32,774 nucleotides of DNA, taken from Nitrosomonas sp. Its GTDB lineage: Bacteria > Pseudomonadota > Gammaproteobacteria > Burkholderiales > Nitrosomonadaceae. Every line of letters begins with the position of its first letter. Position 1 is the stretch's first letter. The stretch is taken from positions 1-32,774 of the forward strand of contig JAUXRH010000001.1 of the NCBI GenBank assembly GCA_030682075.1, in the 5' to 3' direction. The position numbers and the translations under genes were made by a program. Positions 21,287 through 32,626 of the stretch are shown here, piece by piece. The notes below the pieces were generated by a model. The model was not told where the DNA came from. It worked only from the letters and a program-made list of their open reading frames with translations, and did not search any database.

Positions 21287-22087
21287 TCATTTCTTATCGA
21301 TTGCGCATCGCAATGATTTTAACAAGTTTCCAACATTTACCAATAATTCAGTTTTAGCTGATTTTTCAATTTCATCAATGATACGACTACCAACTACTAC
21401 CGCATCAGCTAGCACTGACACGGCCTTAGCCGTTGCACCATCACGTATACCAAAACCTACACCAATAGGAATAGAAATATGAGCTCGTAGTCGTGCCAGC
21501 ATATTGGCGACTTCATTTAAATCAAGGTGTGATGCGCCTGTTACACCTTTCAATGAAACATAGTAAATATAACCTTGTGCAAATTTAGCTACTTGTTGCA
21601 TACGATTTTCCGGTGTCGTAGGTGAAAGCAAAAATATTGCATCAATGTTATATTTATTAAGCTGAGTTACCCATGCTTCACATTCTTCTGGGGGGTAGTC
21701 AACCGTCAACACACCATCAATGTCACATTCCTTCGCTTTGACTGCAAAGTTCTCATACCCCATTGCCTCTATAGGATTAGCATAGCCCATCAGAACCACA
21801 GGTGTAACCGCATCAGTTTGTCTGAAGTCTGATACCATTGCGAACACATCATTCAGACCAACATGATGTTTCAATGCACGTTCAGATGAACGTTGAATCG
21901 TTGGCCCATCTGCCATAGGATCAGAAAATGGTACACCTAACTCAATAATATCTGCACCTGCTTTTACCATCTCATGCATTAAGGGGACGGTCAATGTTGG
22001 CTCAGGATCACCTGCCGTGATAAATGGAATCAGTGCTTTTCTATTTTGGGCTTCAAGTGTGGCAAATGTGCTAGCAATACGATTCAT
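21287..22087 (-). CDS. trpA: tryptophan synthase alpha chain
   Basis: ALIPFITAGDPEPTLT, IELGVPFSDPMADGPTIQ, YYVSLKGVTGA. Confidence 0.97.
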   Translation of the reverse strand: MNRIASTFATLEAQNRKALIPFITAGDPEPTLTVPLMHEMVKAGADIIELGVPFSDPMADGPTIQRSSERALKHHVGLNDVFAMVSDFRQTDAVTPVVLMGYANPIEAMGYENFAVKAKECDIDGVLTVDYPPEECEAWVTQLNKYNIDAIFLLSPTTPENRMQQVAKFAQGYIYYVSLKGVTGASHLDLNEVANMLARLRAHISIPIGVGFGIRDGATAKAVSVLADAVVVGSRIIDEIEKSAKTELLVNVGNLLKSLRCAIDKK

Positions 22088-22102
22088 AGTTTTATAATTA
22101 TA

Positions 22103-23302
22103 TTAGAGCGCTATTCCAGACATTTCGGCTACTGTGGCCATATCTTTGTCTCCACGGCCAGAAAGATTAACCAGTAATAACTTGTCTTTACTTAGTGTGG
22201 GTGCATATTTGGCAGCATATGCCAGTGCATGACTGGATTCCAAAGCTGGCATAATGCCCTCAAATCGACAAAGCGCATGAAATGCTTCCAGCGCTTCATC
22301 ATCCGTTATGGCTTGGTATTCAGCGCGACCAATATCTTTCAGCCATGCATGTTCAGGCCCTACACCAGGATAATCCAAACCAGCAGAAATGGAGTGCGTC
22401 TCGGTGATCTGGCCATTTTCATCCTGAATCAGATAGGTGCGATTACCATGTAACACACCAGGCTTACCCGTCATTAGTGTCGCCGCATGCTGGCCTGTTT
22501 CTATGCCCCTTCCTGCAGCTTCCACCCCAATCATTCGCACCTTATCATCTTCGATATAAGGATAAAATAAACCAATGGCGTTTGATCCACCACCGACACA
22601 AGCTATTAATGCATCTGGCTGCCGTCCATATTCCTCCTGCATTTGAACTTTTGCTTCATTACCAATAATAATCTGAAAATCACGTACCATCATTGGATAA
22701 GGGTGCGGCCCAGCTACCGTTCCAATGATATAAAATGTATTTTCGATATTAGTGACCCAATCACGCATGGCTTCATTGAGCGCATCTTTCAGAGTTCGAG
22801 AACCAGATTCAACTGGTATTACGGTAGCACCCAGAAGTTTCATGCGATATACATTGGTAGCCTGACGTTTTACATCCTCAGAACCCATATAAACCAAACA
22901 TTCCATGCCATAACGTGCCGCCACCGTGGCGCTGGCCACACCATGTTGGCCTGCACCCGTTTCAGCGATGACACGTGTTTTACCCATCCGATTAGCCAGC
23001 AATGCCTGACCAATTGTATTATTAATTTTGTGCGCACCAGTATGATTCAGGTCTTCTCTTTTTAAAAGAATTTGTGCACCACCCAAGTGGGCTGACCACC
23101 TCTTCGCATGATAAATAGGACTGGGGCGCCCCACATAATGCTTTAGTTCATAAGCAAATTCAGCTTGGAAATCAGCATCATCACGATAACGCTCATACTG
23201 AACGCGCAAATCTTCAAGTGCCGAGATCAACGTTTCAGCAACAAATATACCCCCATAAGGGCCAAAATGGCCACGCTTATCAGGAAGATCATAAACTTTC
23301 AC
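22103..23302 (-). CDS. trpB: tryptophan synthase beta chain
   Basis: [49 protein letters not shown]. Confidence 0.98.
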   Translation of the reverse strand: MKVYDLPDKRGHFGPYGGIFVAETLISALEDLRVQYERYRDDADFQAEFAYELKHYVGRPSPIYHAKRWSAHLGGAQILLKREDLNHTGAHKINNTIGQALLANRMGKTRVIAETGAGQHGVASATVAARYGMECLVYMGSEDVKRQATNVYRMKLLGATVIPVESGSRTLKDALNEAMRDWVTNIENTFYIIGTVAGPHPYPMMVRDFQIIIGNEAKVQMQEEYGRQPDALIACVGGGSNAIGLFYPYIEDDKVRMIGVEAAGRGIETGQHAATLMTGKPGVLHGNRTYLIQDENGQITETHSISAGLDYPGVGPEHAWLKDIGRAEYQAITDDEALEAFHALCRFEGIMPALESSHALAYAAKYAPTLSKDKLLLVNLSGRGDKDMATVAEMSGIAL

Positions 23303-23915
23303 TGTCTCGAACTCCTTGCATGAAAGCAGAAATTTTTGTTTCGTCTTTTATACCCTTTGCAGCTTCCACACCACTTGATACATCGACTGCCCATGGCTGA
23401 GTCTGCTTAATTCCTAATGCTACATTACCTGCATTAAGACCCCCGGAAAGGATCACCGGTAAGGATAAATTCTTTGGAATCAAATCCCAGTCAAATACAT
23501 GACCAGTCCCACCCGGCAAACCTGATGTATAAGCATCAAGTAATAAACCCCTGGCATTTTTATAGCGTACAGCATATTGTAACAAATCTAAGCCTACTCT
23601 GACTCGAATCGCTTTAATATAGGGCAAAGAAAATTGATTACAGAACTCTGGCGATTCATCACCATGAAATTGCAACAAATTTAGACCTGCCGCAACAGAG
23701 GTCTCTTCCACCCATTCCCGGGCCGGGTTAACATAAACACCCACTTTACACACAAATGGCGGCAATGTTGCTTCAATTTCATGGGCCACTTCAGGCGTGA
23801 TAAAACGCGGACTTTTTGGCCAAAAAACAAACCCAATCGCATCCGCACCAAACTTTACAGCTGATCGTGCATCTTCGCTACGAGTAATCCCACATACCTT
23901 GACACGTACTGACAT
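23289..23915 (-). CDS. trpF: phosphoribosylanthranilate isomerase
   Basis: [35 protein letters not shown]; 14-nt overlap with trpB. Confidence 0.97.
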   Translation of the reverse strand: MSVRVKVCGITRSEDARSAVKFGADAIGFVFWPKSPRFITPEVAHEIEATLPPFVCKVGVYVNPAREWVEETSVAAGLNLLQFHGDESPEFCNQFSLPYIKAIRVRVGLDLLQYAVRYKNARGLLLDAYTSGLPGGTGHVFDWDLIPKNLSLPVILSGGLNAGNVALGIKQTQPWAVDVSSGVEAAKGIKDETKISAFMQGVRDSESL

Positions 23916-24014
23916 AATTAAATTAAATTAAAGAAAATACAAAATAGAATTACTATTTGGCCTGGAATCATTATGGTGGATATCACTTAAGGTCAGATAG
24001 TTACTTAAGACTGC

Positions 24015-24815
24015 TCACCTATTTATGACAGGTAAAGCCATCAAGGAAGGAAATGCACTGAAATCTGGCAACCGCCACTTTGAATCATAGGTAACTCCGG
24101 CCAAGTAAAGTCCTGCTGCAGAGAAAGTTGGCGCAGCATTGGTTCGATCACGACTGTTCATCAACATCTGCATCCATTCAGGAGAATGTTTACCTTTACC
24201 TACGTAAACAAGGCATCCTACGATATTACGTACCATATGATGCAAGAATGCATTAGCACAAAATTCAAAAATGAAAATATTACCCCGGCAAGAAACCTCT
24301 AGCTTGGTTAGTTTACGTATTGGAGATTTTGCTTGGCATTCTGCGGCTCGAAAAGCTGTAAAATCGTGTTCTCCAAGTAATATTCTAGCGGCGATTTGCA
24401 TTTGTACGAGATCAAGCGGTTGGTGCAGCCAACCCACTCTTTTATTGTAGAGCCCTGGACGAACAGGGTGATTGAGTAATAAATACAAATAACGGCGTCC
24501 GCTTGCGCTATAACGTGCATGAAAATCGTCAGAAACTTCTGATGCCCATAAAACCGCTATATCATCTGGCAGAAAAGTATTAACTCCTCGAATCCAGGCA
24601 TTTAATGGGCGATGTACCTGAGTGTCGAAATGTACGACTTGATATAACGCATGAACGCCTGTATCTGTACGTCCCGCCGTAACAACTCGTATATTACTGC
24701 AGGCAATTCTAGACAATGCAGACTCAAGCGCGTCTTGCACTGAGCAATTTGTTAACTGACTCTGCCAGCCACAATAACGCCTGCCATCATATTCCAGAAT
24801 CAGTAGGATTCTCAC
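24015..24815 (-). CDS. truA: tRNA pseudouridine(38-40) synthase
   Basis: LEYDGRRYCGWQSQ and catalytic TAGRTDTGVHALYQVVHFDT. Confidence 0.96.
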   Translation of the reverse strand: MRILLILEYDGRRYCGWQSQLTNCSVQDALESALSRIACSNIRVVTAGRTDTGVHALYQVVHFDTQVHRPLNAWIRGVNTFLPDDIAVLWASEVSDDFHARYSASGRRYLYLLLNHPVRPGLYNKRVGWLHQPLDLVQMQIAARILLGEHDFTAFRAAECQAKSPIRKLTKLEVSCRGNIFIFEFCANAFLHHMVRNIVGCLVYVGKGKHSPEWMQMLMNSRDRTNAAPTFSAAGLYLAGVTYDSKWRLPDFSAFPSLMALPVINR

Positions 24816-24890
24816 AGAATTTGAGCCAAAATAGCAAATTTAGACAGATGATGTTTTAAATTATAAATGGGAATTATCGCCACAAATTAA

Positions 24891-27482
24891 CTACAAGTTC
24901 TCTAGCATTGCCTTTGCACTTTCTTTTTGCTGAGGATTGCCTTCATTCATGACTTCCTCCAGTATTTCTTTAGCACCTTCACTATCATCCATTTCCATAT
25001 AGGCTTTTGCCAGGTCAATTTTAGTTTCGACGGCCTGCCATTGTTCTCCCTTTTCTTCTATTGCTACATCACCTGCTGAACTCGCAGGTGATTCGTCCAG
25101 ATCTTGAATAATAGCAGCAGTTTTTGGTTTAGCCATTAGCGTTGCATCTTCAGAAGACAACGCTGCAGTAGAAGTTTCAAATTCATCAGGGAAGTCTATT
25201 GCTAAATCAAGCTTCTTTTCTTCAGTTTGCAATTCCGACTCATTCGAGACGAATTGCTCTGGAGTACTGGCTTCTGTAGGGGCATCAAGATCAAATGCAA
25301 TACTATTATCTACCACACTTCGCTCAGTTTCCGCACTGGATATGTCAGTAACCGCCATAGATTCATTCGCATCCGTCGCATTCTCAAAATCCAGATCAAT
25401 CGTATCATCAATTTCATTTGCTGCTGGAGTTGCCGGTTGTTTCGTAGTTTCAGAGTTCTCTCGCGGTATTTCAGCCGTAACTAGGTCAACATTTAGATCC
25501 TGATCTAGCACACCACCTTCATTTATGGGTGTCTCAGGGTCAGCCAAAGAAGTAGTTGTGTCTATATCCATATCTTCCAGAACCTTGTCCAGCTGCTCAC
25601 CATGCTCAGTTTGGTTATTACTTTCATACACATCATCTAAATCCAAATCTAAATCAATTTCATAATCAGATTCATACTGAACATCAGCAACAGCCACAAA
25701 TTCAGGCGATTCTTGCGTCAAATTTTCTGATTCAAACGATGTGTCAGTAACAGTATTTAGCCTATCATGACTAGCTGCCACATTTTCTTCCTCATCCTCA
25801 GGAAAATCCAAATCAATCTCATTTAAATTATCTTCGATTTCATCAGTAACCAATGCATCTGTATCATGAACTAAATTAGATCCAGTGCTATCCTCGTCAA
25901 CAGAAACGTCATTTACTTCTTCTGATACTAATGAGTCAGCGGCCACCACCGAAGAAGCCACTCTACTGTGTAAAGGCGATGGCATATAAAAATCCATTTC
26001 ATCAGGGTCTGTTTCATTCTCTGTTTTTTTACGACGCATCTTGTTCATGACAAGAATACCCAACAACAGGAGAACCAATGCACCACCCACGTATTCAATA
26101 TTCCTCATTAGTTGATCCACGAGAGACGTCTCTTCAGATGCCTCAGATAAATCTGGTGTTATCACTGATTGAGCCTCAATAGACTGAGGTGGTATTATTA
26201 ATGTTTCATCAGAAATATCAGTGCCCGAAGATGATGATGGTAAAATCACTTTTGACTCAAGAAAAGTTTCAGCCTGAGTCTGTGCCTGCGCTAAAACTGG
26301 GTCTTTCAGTTCCAAGAGCCTCTGCAGATTTTGTATATTCTTTTCCAGTAATGCGATCCGCTCGTTTGCCTCTATTAATGCCAGACTCCGTGCAATAGAG
26401 TCCTCTTCAATCATTTGAATTCGATCCTGGGGCGAACCCACCCCACCATAACCTCCCGAAGCATCACCATTAAATGAGCCGCTTGAAAGCCTGAGTATTT
26501 CTTCTGGTCGTCCTTTTAATGACGCAGCCTGTTCCCCAGTTAGCATAGTCGTAATCTGACCAGCATCGGCATGTTTTAATACTTCACGTTTCGGCTGTTC
26601 ATTTGATGCTGCAGCGAGCTTATTTTGATAATTACGCCAATTCACAATCTGCACTTTAACTTGCGCGTTTGCTTCTGTTTCAGAAATTGATTTAATCTCA
26701 CTATTACTAGGTATGCGCAGAATTTTGCCTACCCTGAGTAGATTAATGTTATCTCCTATAAAGGCATCACGATTTGCTCGAAAAAGAGCAATTAGCATTT
26801 GATCGAGACTTACTCCTTGGGGTGAAACTTGCATGGCAATACGAGACAATGTATCACCTCGAGTTACAGGACCATAGGTAGTTTTACTCGGATAATCCGG
26901 GTAAGATCCTATGCCAGAATTACTTTTAGCTGTTATCTGTTGAACGACTGAGGCGGTTGGTACTTCAGATTCATTTGAACGTATTTTTACAGCAATGGGC
27001 ACATTTCGAATTGTTGGTGCAACGAGTTCTGGTTTTTCTGATTCAACTGGATCTAACAATACGGTATATTCACGCATCAAACGTCCAGACGCCCAACTAA
27101 GCTCTATGAGTATGTTCAGAAAGGGCTCGTTAACTAATTGAGGTGAGGTAATCTTGATATAAGAATCACCATTAGCGCGTGGCTCAATGGAAATTTGTAA
27201 TGTAGAGAAAAAAGGCAGATAAGTAATTCCAGCCTGACGAAACGCTTCATGTGAAGCGAGGTTTGCAGTTAAAGAAGAGATCTCGTTATTTTCTACTGCG
27301 ACCAAATCAATTTCAACTTTAAGTGGTTGTCCCAGAGCAGAATTAAGTGTTAATTTCCCAAGACCAGCCGCATAAACAGTCCACGGTAACAGAAAAATAA
27401 TTACAAGGAAGCTTACTCTAAAATAAAACTTATACACAGAGGTACCCTCTTTAATTCTTGGGAAGATAAAAGATGCTAGCAT
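24891..27482 (-). CDS. fimV: FimV-family polar/pilus assembly protein
   Basis: N-terminal GLGKLTLNSALGQPLKVEIDL, LysM-like region, TM, long acidic region, and conserved FimV C-terminus (IDLAKAYMEMDDSEGAKEILEEVMNEG). An alternative GTG start at 27437 has a better RBS (AAAGAGGG). Confidence 0.93.
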   Translation of the reverse strand: MLASFIFPRIKEGTSVYKFYFRVSFLVIIFLLPWTVYAAGLGKLTLNSALGQPLKVEIDLVAVENNEISSLTANLASHEAFRQAGITYLPFFSTLQISIEPRANGDSYIKITSPQLVNEPFLNILIELSWASGRLMREYTVLLDPVESEKPELVAPTIRNVPIAVKIRSNESEVPTASVVQQITAKSNSGIGSYPDYPSKTTYGPVTRGDTLSRIAMQVSPQGVSLDQMLIALFRANRDAFIGDNINLLRVGKILRIPSNSEIKSISETEANAQVKVQIVNWRNYQNKLAAASNEQPKREVLKHADAGQITTMLTGEQAASLKGRPEEILRLSSGSFNGDASGGYGGVGSPQDRIQMIEEDSIARSLALIEANERIALLEKNIQNLQRLLELKDPVLAQAQTQAETFLESKVILPSSSSGTDISDETLIIPPQSIEAQSVITPDLSEASEETSLVDQLMRNIEYVGGALVLLLLGILVMNKMRRKKTENETDPDEMDFYMPSPLHSRVASSVVAADSLVSEEVNDVSVDEDSTGSNLVHDTDALVTDEIEDNLNEIDLDFPEDEEENVAASHDRLNTVTDTSFESENLTQESPEFVAVADVQYESDYEIDLDLDLDDVYESNNQTEHGEQLDKVLEDMDIDTTTSLADPETPINEGGVLDQDLNVDLVTAEIPRENSETTKQPATPAANEIDDTIDLDFENATDANESMAVTDISSAETERSVVDNSIAFDLDAPTEASTPEQFVSNESELQTEEKKLDLAIDFPDEFETSTAALSSEDATLMAKPKTAAIIQDLDESPASSAGDVAIEEKGEQWQAVETKIDLAKAYMEMDDSEGAKEILEEVMNEGNPQQKESAKAMLENL

Positions 27483-27539
27483 TGTACCGTGCTGATGTAA
27501 GCTGAAATTATGCCTTATATTACATGCTAATTCATTTTA

Positions 27540-27719
27540 GGGCACCTCTAAAAATCCATATTTGCGAGCAGCCGTTTTGCGGCTTGCCTGCTTACCTCGT
27601 TTCGTCACAATACTTCGTTGCTCACAAAAAATATTTCCTTACATATCAATCATATGCTGCGTCAATATTTTTTATTCGCGCCTGGTCTTGTTTAGAACTC
27701 TGAATTTTTAGAGGCGCCC
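27540..27719 (-). repeat. MITE-like interspersed repeat, copy 2 (most intact, 180 bp)
   Basis: Ends GGGCACCTCTAAAAATCC and (reverse complement) GGGCGCCTCTAAAAATTC form terminal inverted repeats. It is flanked by TTTA on both sides (27536-27539 and 27720-27723), a candidate target duplication. Confidence 0.9.
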
Positions 27720-27794
27720 TTTAAAAGATACTCGCAACCTCAACTCAATACAACATTCCCATCCATCAAACTGTAAACCTTATTAAATAGCTTA

Positions 27795-28907
27795 TTAATT
27801 CTCTACTAAAATGCGTAGCATTCTCCGTAATGGCTCTGCTGCACCCCACAGCAATTGATCACCAACCGTGAATGCTGATAAATATTCACCTCCCATACTG
27901 AGTTTACGCATGCGTCCTACCGGGATAGATAATGTTCCAGTAACTGCCGTAGGTGTTAATTCTTTAGTGGTTCTTTCACGTTCATTTGGTATAAGATTTA
28001 CCCAATCATTTGATTTAGAGACAATGTCTTCTATTTCATCCAAAGGCACATCCCGTTTCAGTTTAATCGTTAACGCCTGACTATGACACCGCATAGCGCC
28101 AACACGCACACAAATACCATCTACCGGGATTTGCTCATTTTCATGTCCCATAATTTTATTTGTTTCGGCTTGGCCCTTCCATTCCTCGCGACTTTGTCCG
28201 TTACCCACATCGGTATCTATCCAGGGAATCAGGCTGCCAGCAAGCGGTACGCCAAAGTTTTCAACCGGAAATTTCTTATCACGTAATATTCCAGCCACCT
28301 CTCGATCAATATCCAGTATGCTCGATGCAGGATTATCCAATAAATCTTTAGCGACACGGTGCGTTTCACCCATTTGTTGAAGTAATTCACGCATATTCTG
28401 TGCGCCAGCACCAGAGGCGGCCTGATAGGTCATCGCATTCATCCACTCGACCATATTTTTCTCAAATAATCCACCGACGGCCATTAACATTAAACTCACC
28501 GTGCAATTACCACCAATATAGTTCTTTACACCATCATGTAACGCTTGTTTGATAACAGGTTTATTAATCGGGTCAAGTATAATGACGGCATCTTTTTCCA
28601 TGCGGAGTTTAGAAGCCGCATCAATCCAGTAACCTTGCCAGTTAGCCTGACGCAATCTACCAAACACCTCGTTAGTATAATCACCGCCTTGGCAGGAGAT
28701 AATAATATCCATTGACTTAAGCTTTTCAATATCGTACGCATCTTTCAGCGTCGGAATATCTCTTCCAATATCCGGTCCTTTTCCACCTTTCTGAGAAGTT
28801 GTGAAAAAATCAGGCTCTATCAGTGAAAAATCATCTTCCTCACACATACGCTGCATTAGTACCGAACCAACCATGCCACGCCAACCAACAAATCCAACTC
28901 GTTTCAT
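27795..28907 (-). CDS. asd: aspartate-semialdehyde dehydrogenase
   Basis: [38 protein letters not shown] active-site Cys. Confidence 0.97.
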   Translation of the reverse strand: MKRVGFVGWRGMVGSVLMQRMCEEDDFSLIEPDFFTTSQKGGKGPDIGRDIPTLKDAYDIEKLKSMDIIISCQGGDYTNEVFGRLRQANWQGYWIDAASKLRMEKDAVIILDPINKPVIKQALHDGVKNYIGGNCTVSLMLMAVGGLFEKNMVEWMNAMTYQAASGAGAQNMRELLQQMGETHRVAKDLLDNPASSILDIDREVAGILRDKKFPVENFGVPLAGSLIPWIDTDVGNGQSREEWKGQAETNKIMGHENEQIPVDGICVRVGAMRCHSQALTIKLKRDVPLDEIEDIVSKSNDWVNLIPNERERTTKELTPTAVTGTLSIPVGRMRKLSMGGEYLSAFTVGDQLLWGAAEPLRRMLRILVEN

Positions 28908-28938
28908 TTGATTATCTCTAGTCCTTAAATATCACAAT

Positions 28939-30000
28939 CTATAGCGCTTCCAAAACTGCGTCACCCATTTCAATGGTTCCAACAAGGGTCATTCCTTGTC
29001 CAAAAATATCACGCGTACGATAATTTTTGGATAAAACTTTTTTAACTGAATTTTCAATTCGTAATGCGGCTTCTTCTTGATTAAAAGTATAACGTAACAT
29101 CATCGCAACTGACAGTATTGTAGCCAACGGATTAGCCACATTCTTGCCCGCAATATCAGGGGCTGATCCATGACTTGGCTCAAATAATCCCTTATTGTTC
29201 TGATCTAGTGAAGCCGATGGCAGCATGCCAATAGAACCCGTCAGCATTGAAGCTTCATCGGATAAAATATCGCCAAACATATTGCCTGTCACCATCACGT
29301 CAAATTGCTTTGGATCACGAATCAATTGCATTGCTGCATTATCGACCAGCATATGTGAGAGTGTTACATCGGGATATTCATTTGCAGTTTCAGTCACAAC
29401 ATCACGCCAAAGTTGAGTACATTCAAGTACATTCATCTTGTCAACCGAGCATAACTTGCGATTCCTTTTACGTGCTGTCTGAAAAGCAACATGTGCAATT
29501 CTGCGTATCTCTGTTTCACTATAGATCATCGTGTTGTAACCAACCCGCTGGTTATCTCGCTGTTCAATACCACGTGGCTCACCAAAATAAATATCACCCG
29601 TCAGTTCACGCACAATCATGATATCCAAGCCTGCAACTACTTCGGGTTTTAAGGTTGAAGCATTAGCCAACTCAGGATATAGGATCGCAGGACGCAGATT
29701 GGCAAACAGATTAAGTGCCTTACGTATTCTGAGTAATCCTTGTTCAGGTCGTTTTGAACGTGGGAGCGCATCATACTGTGGGCCACCTACCGCACCAAGC
29801 AAGACTGCATCTGCTTCATTAACCAGTTTACAAGTCACCTCTGGAAAAGGATCAGCCGCTGAATCGACGGCACAACCACCCAATAAACCTGATTCTAATT
29901 CAATTTTCAGGCCATCACTCTTCAGCGCTGTTAATACTCGCACACCTTGAGTAATTATTTCCGGGCCAATTCCGTCACCGGCCAGAACTGCAATCTTCAT
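28939..30000 (-). CDS. leuB: 3-isopropylmalate dehydrogenase
   Basis: [15 protein letters not shown]…, [25 protein letters not shown]. Confidence 0.97.
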   Translation of the reverse strand: MKIAVLAGDGIGPEIITQGVRVLTALKSDGLKIELESGLLGGCAVDSAADPFPEVTCKLVNEADAVLLGAVGGPQYDALPRSKRPEQGLLRIRKALNLFANLRPAILYPELANASTLKPEVVAGLDIMIVRELTGDIYFGEPRGIEQRDNQRVGYNTMIYSETEIRRIAHVAFQTARKRNRKLCSVDKMNVLECTQLWRDVVTETANEYPDVTLSHMLVDNAAMQLIRDPKQFDVMVTGNMFGDILSDEASMLTGSIGMLPSASLDQNNKGLFEPSHGSAPDIAGKNVANPLATILSVAMMLRYTFNQEEAALRIENSVKKVLSKNYRTRDIFGQGMTLVGTIEMGDAVLEAL

Positions 30001-30029
30001 ATAACCCTTTGCAATCTAATGAAATATCT

Positions 30030-30668
30030 CTAAAGAAACAACCATGGCTGCTCAATACGCCGTTTTTGTTCAAATTGCCTTATCTTTTCTTTGTGCTGCA
30101 AAGTCAGGCCTATTTCATCTAAGCCATTTAGCAAACATTGTTTCCGGAACGGATCAATATCGAATCGAAAAGCATCACCACTGGGTGTTGTGACCGTTTG
30201 AGCGGCTAAGTTAATGGTCAGAAAATATCCACCGGTTGCTTCTACTTCGAGAAATAACTGGTCTATGATTCTTGCATCAAGCACGATGGGTAACAGGCCA
30301 ATCTTGAAACAATTATTGTGAAAAATATCTGCGTAGCTTGGCGCAATAATGACTCGAAAACCGTAATCCTGAAGTGCCCAAGGCGCATGTTCACGGCTTG
30401 AACCGCATCCAAAATTAGCACGCGCCAGTAATACCTGCGCACTCTTGTAACAGGGTTGATTCAGTATAAAATCAGGGTTCAATTTACGTTGAGATACATC
30501 CATGCCCGGCTCGCCATGATCCAGGTAGCGCCACTCATCGAACAGATTTTGACCAAATCCTGAGCGTTTGATCGATTTTAGAAACTGCTTGGGAATGATA
30601 GCATCGGTGTCGACATTTGCACGATCCAATGGTACTACCAGTCCTTCACAGAAATGAAATTTCTCCAC
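30030..30668 (-). CDS. leuD: 3-isopropylmalate dehydratase small subunit
   Basis: [32 protein letters not shown]. Confidence 0.97.
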   Translation of the reverse strand: MEKFHFCEGLVVPLDRANVDTDAIIPKQFLKSIKRSGFGQNLFDEWRYLDHGEPGMDVSQRKLNPDFILNQPCYKSAQVLLARANFGCGSSREHAPWALQDYGFRVIIAPSYADIFHNNCFKIGLLPIVLDARIIDQLFLEVEATGGYFLTINLAAQTVTTPSGDAFRFDIDPFRKQCLLNGLDEIGLTLQHKEKIRQFEQKRRIEQPWLFL

Positions 30669-30671
30669 TGG

Positions 30672-30797
30672 CTAGTTTGCCGATTTCTCAATTGCTTCGC
30701 CGCCCTTCTGAATATCCTTCCCCACCCCACTCAACGTATTGCAAGCAGACAACTGGAGAACAGCAATCAAAGCAATCATTAAGGACAACATTTTCAT
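30672..30797 (-). CDS. ecn: entericidin A/B-type small lipoprotein
   Basis: MKMLSLMIALIAVLQLSACNTLSGVGKDIQKGGEAIEKSAN: lipobox LSAC plus the entericidin signature NTxxGxGKDIQxGGEAIE. RBS AAGGGAGTT precedes the ATG. Confidence 0.92.
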   Translation of the reverse strand: MKMLSLMIALIAVLQLSACNTLSGVGKDIQKGGEAIEKSAN

Positions 30798-30843
30798 AGT
30801 AACTCCCTTATAGTTTAATAAAAAAGAAAATCTTATTTGAAGT

Positions 30844-32250
30844 TTAAATTTCCCGCACATCAACAAAGTGTCCCGCCACCGCTGCTGCTGCTGCCATTGC
30901 CGGACTCACTAAGTGGGTTCTTCCGCCCGGCCCCTGCCTGCCTTCAAAATTACGATTGGATGTCGAAGCACAGCGTTCTCCTGGCGCCAGTCGGTCATCA
31001 TTCATGGCCAGACACATTGAACAACCCGGCTCACGCCACTCAAATCCGGCTTCCCGAAAAATTTTATCAATCCCTTCCTGCTCAGCCTGATGTTTGACCA
31101 AACCAGAACCTGGAACCACGATAGCGAGTTTAATTGTAGATGCGATCCGCCTGCCCTTCACTACGTTGGCTGCTGCACGCAAATCTTCAATCCGTGAATT
31201 GGTGCAGGAGCCAATGAATACCTTATCCAGAAAAATTTCATTGATGGGTGTATTAGGCATTAATCCCATATACTCCAATGCATGTTCGACATCTTGCCTT
31301 TTTGCCTTATCAGTAATCTGCAAGGGATCAGGTATTCTGCCATCGATTGTTGTCACCATTTCAGGCGAAGTTCCCCAAGTAACTTGCGGTTTAATCTGGC
31401 ATGCGTCCAGTGTTACCACTTGGTCAAATACAGCATCTTCATCACTTTTCAAGGTGCGCCAAAATGTAATTGCCTTTTCCCAATGCTCACCTCTCGGCGC
31501 GAAGGGACGCCCCTTAATGTAGTCAATCGTAGTTTGATCAACCGCGATCATCCCCGCACGTGCACCCGCTTCAATTGCCATATTGCAAAGCGTCATACGG
31601 CTTTCCATCGAAAGCGCACGTATCGCAGATCCTGCAAATTCAATCGCATAACCAGTACCACCTGCCGTACCAATCCTGCCAATTACTGCCAGTGCAATAT
31701 CTTTGGCGGTAATAGCATAACCGAGTTCACCATCAACCAATATTTGCATGGATTTTGCTTTTTTCATAAGCAGGCATTGCGTTGCAAGTACATGCTCTAC
31801 TTCTGATGTGCCAATGCCAAACGCAAGACAACCAAAAGCGCCATGTGTGCTGGTATGTGAATCACCACATACGACCGTCATGCCAGGTAAAGTGGCGCCC
31901 TGCTCTGGGCCAATCACATGAACAATACCCTGGCGCAGATCGTTCATCTTAAATTCTGTAATGCCAAATTCATCACAATTCTCATCAAGTGTATCCACTT
32001 GCAAACGTGAAGTTGGGTCTGCAATACCGTGACTTCGATCAGTTGTCGGTACGTTATGGTCGGCGACTGCAAGAATGGAATCCACTCGCCATGGTTTGCG
32101 CCCTGCAAGTTTCAGCCCTTCAAAAGCTTGCGGGCTGGTAACTTCATGTACCAGATGTCGATCAATATACAGCAGCGACATACTATCCGATTCATCAGAT
32201 TCAGTATGAACAAGATGTTGCCGCCAAAGTTTATCGTATAAATTTTCCAT
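30844..32250 (-). CDS. leuC: 3-isopropylmalate dehydratase large subunit
   Basis: [15 protein letters not shown]…, [34 protein letters not shown] 32250 chosen over the track start 32316. Confidence 0.97.
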   Translation of the reverse strand: MENLYDKLWRQHLVHTESDESDSMSLLYIDRHLVHEVTSPQAFEGLKLAGRKPWRVDSILAVADHNVPTTDRSHGIADPTSRLQVDTLDENCDEFGITEFKMNDLRQGIVHVIGPEQGATLPGMTVVCGDSHTSTHGAFGCLAFGIGTSEVEHVLATQCLLMKKAKSMQILVDGELGYAITAKDIALAVIGRIGTAGGTGYAIEFAGSAIRALSMESRMTLCNMAIEAGARAGMIAVDQTTIDYIKGRPFAPRGEHWEKAITFWRTLKSDEDAVFDQVVTLDACQIKPQVTWGTSPEMVTTIDGRIPDPLQITDKAKRQDVEHALEYMGLMPNTPINEIFLDKVFIGSCTNSRIEDLRAAANVVKGRRIASTIKLAIVVPGSGLVKHQAEQEGIDKIFREAGFEWREPGCSMCLAMNDDRLAPGERCASTSNRNFEGRQGPGGRTHLVSPAMAAAAAVAGHFVDVREI

Positions 32251-32326
32251 CTTCCAAGCCCCCCGCAGTACCTTGGGATTATCCCATAAAGTAGCTATTA
32301 TAAATAGATTCCACACAGCGCTCGAA

Positions 32327-32394
32327 TTGCCTCGCTAAAAAAGTAACCCAAGTGTAGCGTAAAAGGCTATCGTTGCCTCGCATTAAAAGTAACC
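32327..32394 (-). repeat. pair of ~22-bp direct repeats (TTGCCTCGCTAAAAAAGTAACC / TTGCCTCGCATTAAAAGTAACC), probable IS-end remnant
   Basis: Units at 32327-32348 and 32373-32394, 46 bp apart, just upstream of a transposase-like fragment. Confidence 0.6.
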
Positions 32395-32417
32395 AGTAAA
32401 AACAATGATTTACCCGT

Positions 32418-32621
32418 ATGAATAGGCAAGAGAAGCCAGCATATTGGAGAGCGATTCGTGAATGTTATAAGAACTCGAATCATCATGAGAAAGATCGTAT
32501 ACTGAATGCATCTTGCACGGCGTGTGGTAACCAACGCAAATTTGCGATACGCAGGCTTGGCCAAACGCTTAAAACAATAATCACAAAGCAACGGCCAGTG
32601 TGTATTTCAATCTGCAATTGA
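32418..32621 (+). pseudogene. remnant of the N-terminal region of an integrase-type transposase
   Basis: MNRQEKPAYWRAIRECYKNSNHHEKDRILNASCTACGNQRKFAIRRLGQ… resembles the HTH N-terminus of rve-type IS transposases (…EKxRILDEFCxxxGYHRKYAIRLL…). It ends at 67 aa with no catalytic core. Confidence 0.55.
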
Positions 32622-32626
32622 ATGAC

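Noticed and set aside
23917-23931. Tandem ATTAA units between truA and trpF
   Set aside because: Too short and AT-rich to distinguish from background.
25560-25960. D/E-rich, repetitive coding in fimV as a possible novel repeat protein
   Set aside because: Acidic low-complexity central region is typical of FimV proteins.
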